Notes under the pieces: generated by a model
Seen by the model: only the letters and a program-made list of their open reading frames with translations
What the model was told of the DNA's origin: nothing
The model's database searches: none
Source of the DNA: Formosimonas limnophila
GTDB lineage: Bacteria; Pseudomonadota; Gammaproteobacteria; Burkholderiales; Burkholderiaceae
NCBI RefSeq assembly: GCF_014652675.1
Contig: NZ_BMZG01000001.1
Coordinates: 62,001-126,000 of the forward strand
Direction of reading: 5' to 3'
Length of the DNA: 64,000 bases
Made by a program: the position numbers and the translations under genes
Shown here: one piece after another, positions 62,146-64,000 of the stretch
How positions within the stretch are numbered: the first letter of the stretch is position 1
Layout of the letters: each line of letters opens with the position of its first letter

Positions 62146-64000
62146 ATGAGTCAAATTAACGATCCGCACAAACAAGCCTTGCATGCTTTGGCTCTCGGTG
62201 CGTTGGGTATTGTCTTTGGTGACATCGGTACGAGTCCTCTGTACGCCATGAAAGAGAGTCTGGGCGGGCATTACGGCCTAACCACTGATGCAGCCACCAT
62301 CATGGGGGTCTTGTCATTGATGTTTTGGTCGGCGATTTTGGTGGTGTCCATCAAATACGTCACCTTCATCATGAAGGCTGATAACAAAGGTGAGGGTGGG
62401 ATTCTCGCGCTGATGGCTTTGACGTTGCGTGGCAAGGAAGGTAATGCAAAGTATCGCTGGGTGTTGGTTCTGGGGATTTTAGGGGCATCCATGTTTTATG
62501 GTGACTCGGTGATTACGCCCGCTATTTCGATATTGTCTGCAGTCGAGGGGCTTGAGGTTGTCGCGCCCTCGCTGCATGAATACATTTTGCCGATTGCTTT
62601 GATTATCATCACGGGGTTATTTTTGATTCAAAAGCATGGCACAGGAGCAATTGGTGTGCTATTTGGGCCCGTTTGTGCGTTGTGGTTTTTGAGTTTGGGG
62701 GCTTTAGGGGTTTATCATATTATTCAAAACCCTGCGATCTTGGCTGCATTGAGTCCGCACCACGCGGTGAGTTTTTTTATGGATTATCAGGTAAAAGCCT
62801 TGATGGTCATGGGTTCAGTATTTCTTGTGGTCACTGGTGGCGAGGCGCTTTATGCTGACATGGGGCATTTTGGGCGTAAGCCGATTATCTTGGCGTGGTA
62901 CGCTTTGGTGTTTCCCGCTTTGATGCTCAACTACTTTGGGCAGGGTGCGTTTATTTTGTCTGATGTCGCGGGGGCAAAAAATCCCTTTTTTATGATGGTG
63001 CCAAGCAGGGGTGTTTTACCGATGGTGATTTTGGCGACTTTGGCAACGATTATTGCTTCGCAGGCGGTTATTTCGGGAGCTTTTTCGCTTACCAGTGCGG
63101 CAATGAAGCTGGGGTATTGCCCACGATTAAAGATTGTTCATACCAATGAAAAAGAAAAAGGGCAGATTTATGTGCCATTTGTTAATTGGTTTTTGTGGGC
63201 ATTGGTGGTGTTTGCGGTGTTGTACTTTAAAACATCGAGCAATCTGGCTGCGGCGTATGGCATTGCAGTGACCACGACGATGTTGATTGATGATGTTTTG
63301 CTTTTGGTGGTGATGTTGACTGTGTGGCGCTGGTCAAAACCTGTGGCTTGGCTGTTGTTTGCTGCTTTTGTCGTGGTTGATGGCATGTTCTTTGGTGCGA
63401 ATGTGATTAAGTTCACCCATGGTGGTTGGTTCCCAGCGGTGTTGGGGGCGGCGATATTCATTGTGTTGATGACGTGGAAACGAGGCAAAGATTTGGTTCA
63501 CGACCGCACGGAAGGCGTGAACTTACCGCTTGTTCCCTTCATGCAAAGCCTGCTTGAGCATCCACCAACACGGGTGGAAGGCACAGCAATGTTCATGCAT
63601 GCTGATTTGAGTAATGTACCCAATTCTTTATTGCATAACCTGAAACACAACCGAGTATTGCATGAACGAATCGTGTTTTTGGGTATTCACACTGAGGATG
63701 TGCCTTATATTGCTGATGAGGCGAAAATCCACATTGATGAAATTGCAGATAATGTCTATGTGGTCAATGGTCACTATGGCTTTAAAGACGAGCCGATTAT
63801 GGCCGAAATTATGGGTTTGTGCGCCCACCAAAACCTCAATCTGGAGATGATGGACACCTCGTTTTTCTTAAACCGCGAAACCGTGATTCCAAGCAAACTC
63901 AAAGGCATGGCCATTTGGCGTGAACGGATGTTTGCGCTCATGATGCGCAATTCGGTACGTGCAACGGATTACTTCCAAATCCCACCCAATCGGGTGGTGG
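62146..64000 (+). CDS. kup: K+ uptake protein Kup (3' end beyond the window)
   Basis: The reading frame opens at ATG 62146 and runs to the window edge (618 codons). It has GDIGTSPLYAMKES at the N-terminus, about 12 membrane segments, FYGDSVITPAISILSAVEG, and the C-terminal cytoplasmic domain (from about residue 450). It imports K+ with H+, important at low K+ or low pH. E. coli Kup is 622 residues, so only a few residues are missing here. Confidence 0.95.
   Translation, partial: MSQINDPHKQALHALALGALGIVFGDIGTSPLYAMKESLGGHYGLTTDAATIMGVLSLMFWSAILVVSIKYVTFIMKADNKGEGGILALMALTLRGKEGNAKYRWVLVLGILGASMFYGDSVITPAISILSAVEGLEVVAPSLHEYILPIALIIITGLFLIQKHGTGAIGVLFGPVCALWFLSLGALGVYHIIQNPAILAALSPHHAVSFFMDYQVKALMVMGSVFLVVTGGEALYADMGHFGRKPIILAWYALVFPALMLNYFGQGAFILSDVAGAKNPFFMMVPSRGVLPMVILATLATIIASQAVISGAFSLTSAAMKLGYCPRLKIVHTNEKEKGQIYVPFVNWFLWALVVFAVLYFKTSSNLAAAYGIAVTTTMLIDDVLLLVVMLTVWRWSKPVAWLLFAAFVVVDGMFFGANVIKFTHGGWFPAVLGAAIFIVLMTWKRGKDLVHDRTEGVNLPLVPFMQSLLEHPPTRVEGTAMFMHADLSNVPNSLLHNLKHNRVLHERIVFLGIHTEDVPYIADEAKIHIDEIADNVYVVNGHYGFKDEPIMAEIMGLCAHQNLNLEMMDTSFFLNRETVIPSKLKGMAIWRERMFALMMRNSVRATDYFQIPPNRVV

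Noticed and set aside
1-64000. CRISPR arrays, insertion sequences, prophage, replication origin
   Set aside because: No regularly spaced repeats, transposase or integrase motifs, phage genes or DnaA-box clusters were seen by reading; a systematic search was not possible.

Overview
The window is a dense stretch of chromosome from a Gram-negative bacterium, most likely a low-GC member of the Burkholderiales (Betaproteobacteria). The evidence is gene order and content: frr-uppS-cdsA-dxr-rseP-bamA-skp-lpxD-fabZ-lpxA-lpxB-rnhB, a class I phaC-phaA-phaB set whose products closely resemble those of Cupriavidus, rpsF-priB-rpsR-rplI-dnaB, ileS-lspA-coaBC-dut, a DUF3460 gene beside scpA, and pilT/yggS/proC. 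No rRNA operon, insertion sequence, prophage or CRISPR array was seen. The genus cannot be fixed from the sequence alone.

Layout. (1) 1-3.1 kb: a PliC-type lysozyme inhibitor, then a good promoter and a yybP-ykoY-type (Mn2+) riboswitch with a built-in terminator. It leads into a periplasmic NTF2-like protein, a TerC/Alx membrane protein and a DUF2062 protein. (2) 3.3-16.4 kb: the envelope biogenesis cluster (ribosome recycling, undecaprenyl-PP, CDP-DAG, MEP pathway, RseP, BamA, Skp, lipid A) ending in rnhB and a SpoU RNA methyltransferase. (3) 16.4-23.6 kb: uup, then polyhydroxyalkanoate synthesis (phaC with a long basic tail, phaA, phaB), with a remnant of an AHSA1/SRPBCC gene between phaA and phaB. 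(4) 23.6-30.6 kb: an EamA transporter, ylqF, rimO, a frameshifted acyl-CoA-binding-protein gene, slyD, the uL16 hydroxylase roxA, a strongly promoted Ala/Lys-rich lipoprotein, and a decayed VanX/DdpX-type dipeptidase. (5) 30.6-38.1 kb: lysC, tRNA-Ser(GCT), the rpsF-priB-rpsR-rplI ribosomal operon, dnaB, an LplT-PlsC fusion and rdgB. (6) 38.2-45.6 kb, minus strand: dut, coaBC, lspA, ileS, an NTF2-like protein, a CHCC zinc-finger protein and an EEP-family hydrolase. (7) 45.8-64 kb: plsY, a methyltransferase, scpA with DUF3460, tamA-tamB, radA, a three-gene ABC cassette, proC, yggS, a PilT-like ATPase, glutathione peroxidase and kup, which runs off the end.

Most of the window is housekeeping. 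The least ordinary points are the Mn-riboswitch/terminator placed before an NTF2-like periplasmic gene rather than directly before alx; the histone-H1-like basic extension on PHA synthase; three decaying genes visible only by reading across frames (AHSA1-like, ACBP, VanX-like); an ABC cassette carrying an uncharacterised membrane-anchored beta-rich protein; and several hairpins placed where they could attenuate transcription. No clearly new multi-gene defence or mobile system was found. Start codons were moved inward from the longest reading frame wherever a ribosome binding site, an overlap with the previous gene or family alignment favoured it. All family assignments come from reading the sequence, not from a database search.
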